Positions 15,729 through 16,036 of a stretch of DNA of 16,036 nt are shown one piece after another. Every line of letters starts with the position of its first letter. The stretch's first letter is position 1. Both the position numbers and the translations under genes were made by a program. The DNA is from Alkanindiges sp. GTDB lineage: Bacteria > Pseudomonadota > Gammaproteobacteria > Pseudomonadales > Moraxellaceae. A model generated the notes under the pieces. That model was given only the letters and a program-made list of their open reading frames with translations. It was not told the DNA's origin and made no database searches. The DNA is taken from the NCBI GenBank assembly GCA_030152125.1, contig JASLIR010000318.1, positions 1-16,036 of the forward strand, given 5' to 3'.

Positions 15729-15783
15729 TCCTTCACTACGTCATTAATGCCTGCCTGTTAACTGTATCATGCAAGCCTGAAAA

Positions 15784-15834
15784 GCCTCATGTTAAATCGT
15801 AACTTGTGATGTAAGTCAATATTTTGTATGAGGC
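15784..15834. repeat. 7-bp inverted repeat bracketing the acetyltransferase promoter
   Basis: GCCTCAT (15784-15790) and ATGAGGC (15828-15834) are exact inverted copies separated by 37 bp, with the promoter candidate between them. On the minus strand TTTTC follows the second arm, so it could also act as a weak terminator for the rhodanese transcript, though the loop is long. Confidence 0.35.
15791..15819 (-). promoter_or_regulatory. Candidate sigma70 promoter of the serine acetyltransferase gene
   Basis: On the minus strand, TTGACT (15819-15814) is a 5/6 -35 match. A 17-bp spacer leads to TTTAAC (15796-15791), a 4/6 -10 match, about 60 bp before the start codon. Inverted arms GCCTCAT (15784-15790) and ATGAGGC (15828-15834) flank it exactly. 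Confidence 0.45.
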
Positions 15835-15842
15835 ATTTGGTG

Positions 15843-16036
15843 TTAATCCTGTACCCAGGGCAGTTGGTGATAACGCCAGCCATTAAAGTGACCACGCTGT
15901 TTAACATCGTTCAGGTCGCCTTCAAAGCCTTCCAGGATATTGTAAATCTGTGCAAAACCGGCTTTGTGGGCAGCTTCTGCGGCATAGGTAGAACGGTTAC
16001 CACTGCGGCATAATAATAAAACCACCTGGTCTTTTT
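15843..16036 (-). CDS. Rhodanese-like sulfurtransferase, C-terminal part
   Basis: The C-terminal 63 or so residues of a rhodanese domain protein; the 5' part lies beyond the right edge, and the frame is open to the last base. The active-site loop reads CRSGNRS, the C-R-x-G-x-R-[ST] pattern of catalytically competent rhodaneses, with the cysteine that carries persulfide. It is followed by the usual helix (TYAAEAAHKAGF), strand (IYNILEGFEG) and the tail GWRYHQLPW. Rhodaneses move sulfane sulfur between donors and acceptors. The gene ends 114 bp upstream of the serine acetyltransferase on the same strand. Rhodanese genes are recurrent neighbours of sulfur-storing encapsulins, so a role in loading or unloading stored sulfur is a reasonable inference. 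Confidence 0.88.
   Translation of the reverse strand, partial: KDQVVLLLCRSGNRSTYAAEAAHKAGFAQIYNILEGFEGDLNDVKQRGHFNGWRYHQLPWVQD

Noticed and set aside
1..16036. CRISPR arrays, tRNA or rRNA genes, insertion sequences
   Set aside because: Reading both strands showed no regularly spaced repeats, cloverleaf-like genes, rRNA sequence or transposase frames with terminal inverted repeats.

Overview
This window looks like chromosomal DNA from a gammaproteobacterium, most plausibly a Moraxellaceae relative (Acinetobacter/Alkanindiges-like). That is an inference. It rests on coding regions of moderate GC with A/T-rich gaps, an HscC-type Hsp70 facing a membrane J-like protein, a Baeyer-Villiger-type monooxygenase, and a family 2A encapsulin locus. 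No rRNA, tRNA, CRISPR array, transposase or phage gene was seen.

Left part (1-6039): a flavin monooxygenase gene runs off the left edge on the minus strand. A GNAT acetyltransferase gene is divergent from it. Three minus-strand genes follow in coordinate order: an amidase-signature hydrolase, a TauE/SafE-type exporter and an amino acid permease. In transcription order the permease comes first, the exporter 71 nt later (probably one operon), and then the amidase, which has a promoter candidate of its own.

Middle (6283-10068): hscC on the plus strand faces a 662-residue membrane-anchored J-like protein gene on the minus strand. In E. coli, hscC also sits beside genes for membrane J proteins. 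Here the position of the HPD tripeptide reads DQE. Hairpins lie between the two genes.

Right part (10127-16036): this is the most interesting region and is all on the minus strand. In transcription order it holds a rhodanese (cut by the right edge), a serine O-acetyltransferase ending in LNLI, a bidirectional terminator, a six-TM diguanylate cyclase, a 444-bp A/T-rich gap, a family 2A encapsulin shell gene and a cysteine desulfurase with a disordered N-terminal extension of about 250 residues. The desulfurase gene overlaps the shell gene by 26 nt, and a strong hairpin terminator closes the unit. From work on related systems, the desulfurase is expected to be packaged in the shell and to strip sulfur from cysteine so that elemental sulfur is stored inside. 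The acetyltransferase would feed cysteine synthesis and the rhodanese would handle sulfane sulfur. The system type is known. Less expected are the diguanylate cyclase between the halves of the locus, the long A/T-rich leader, and the details of the cargo extension.
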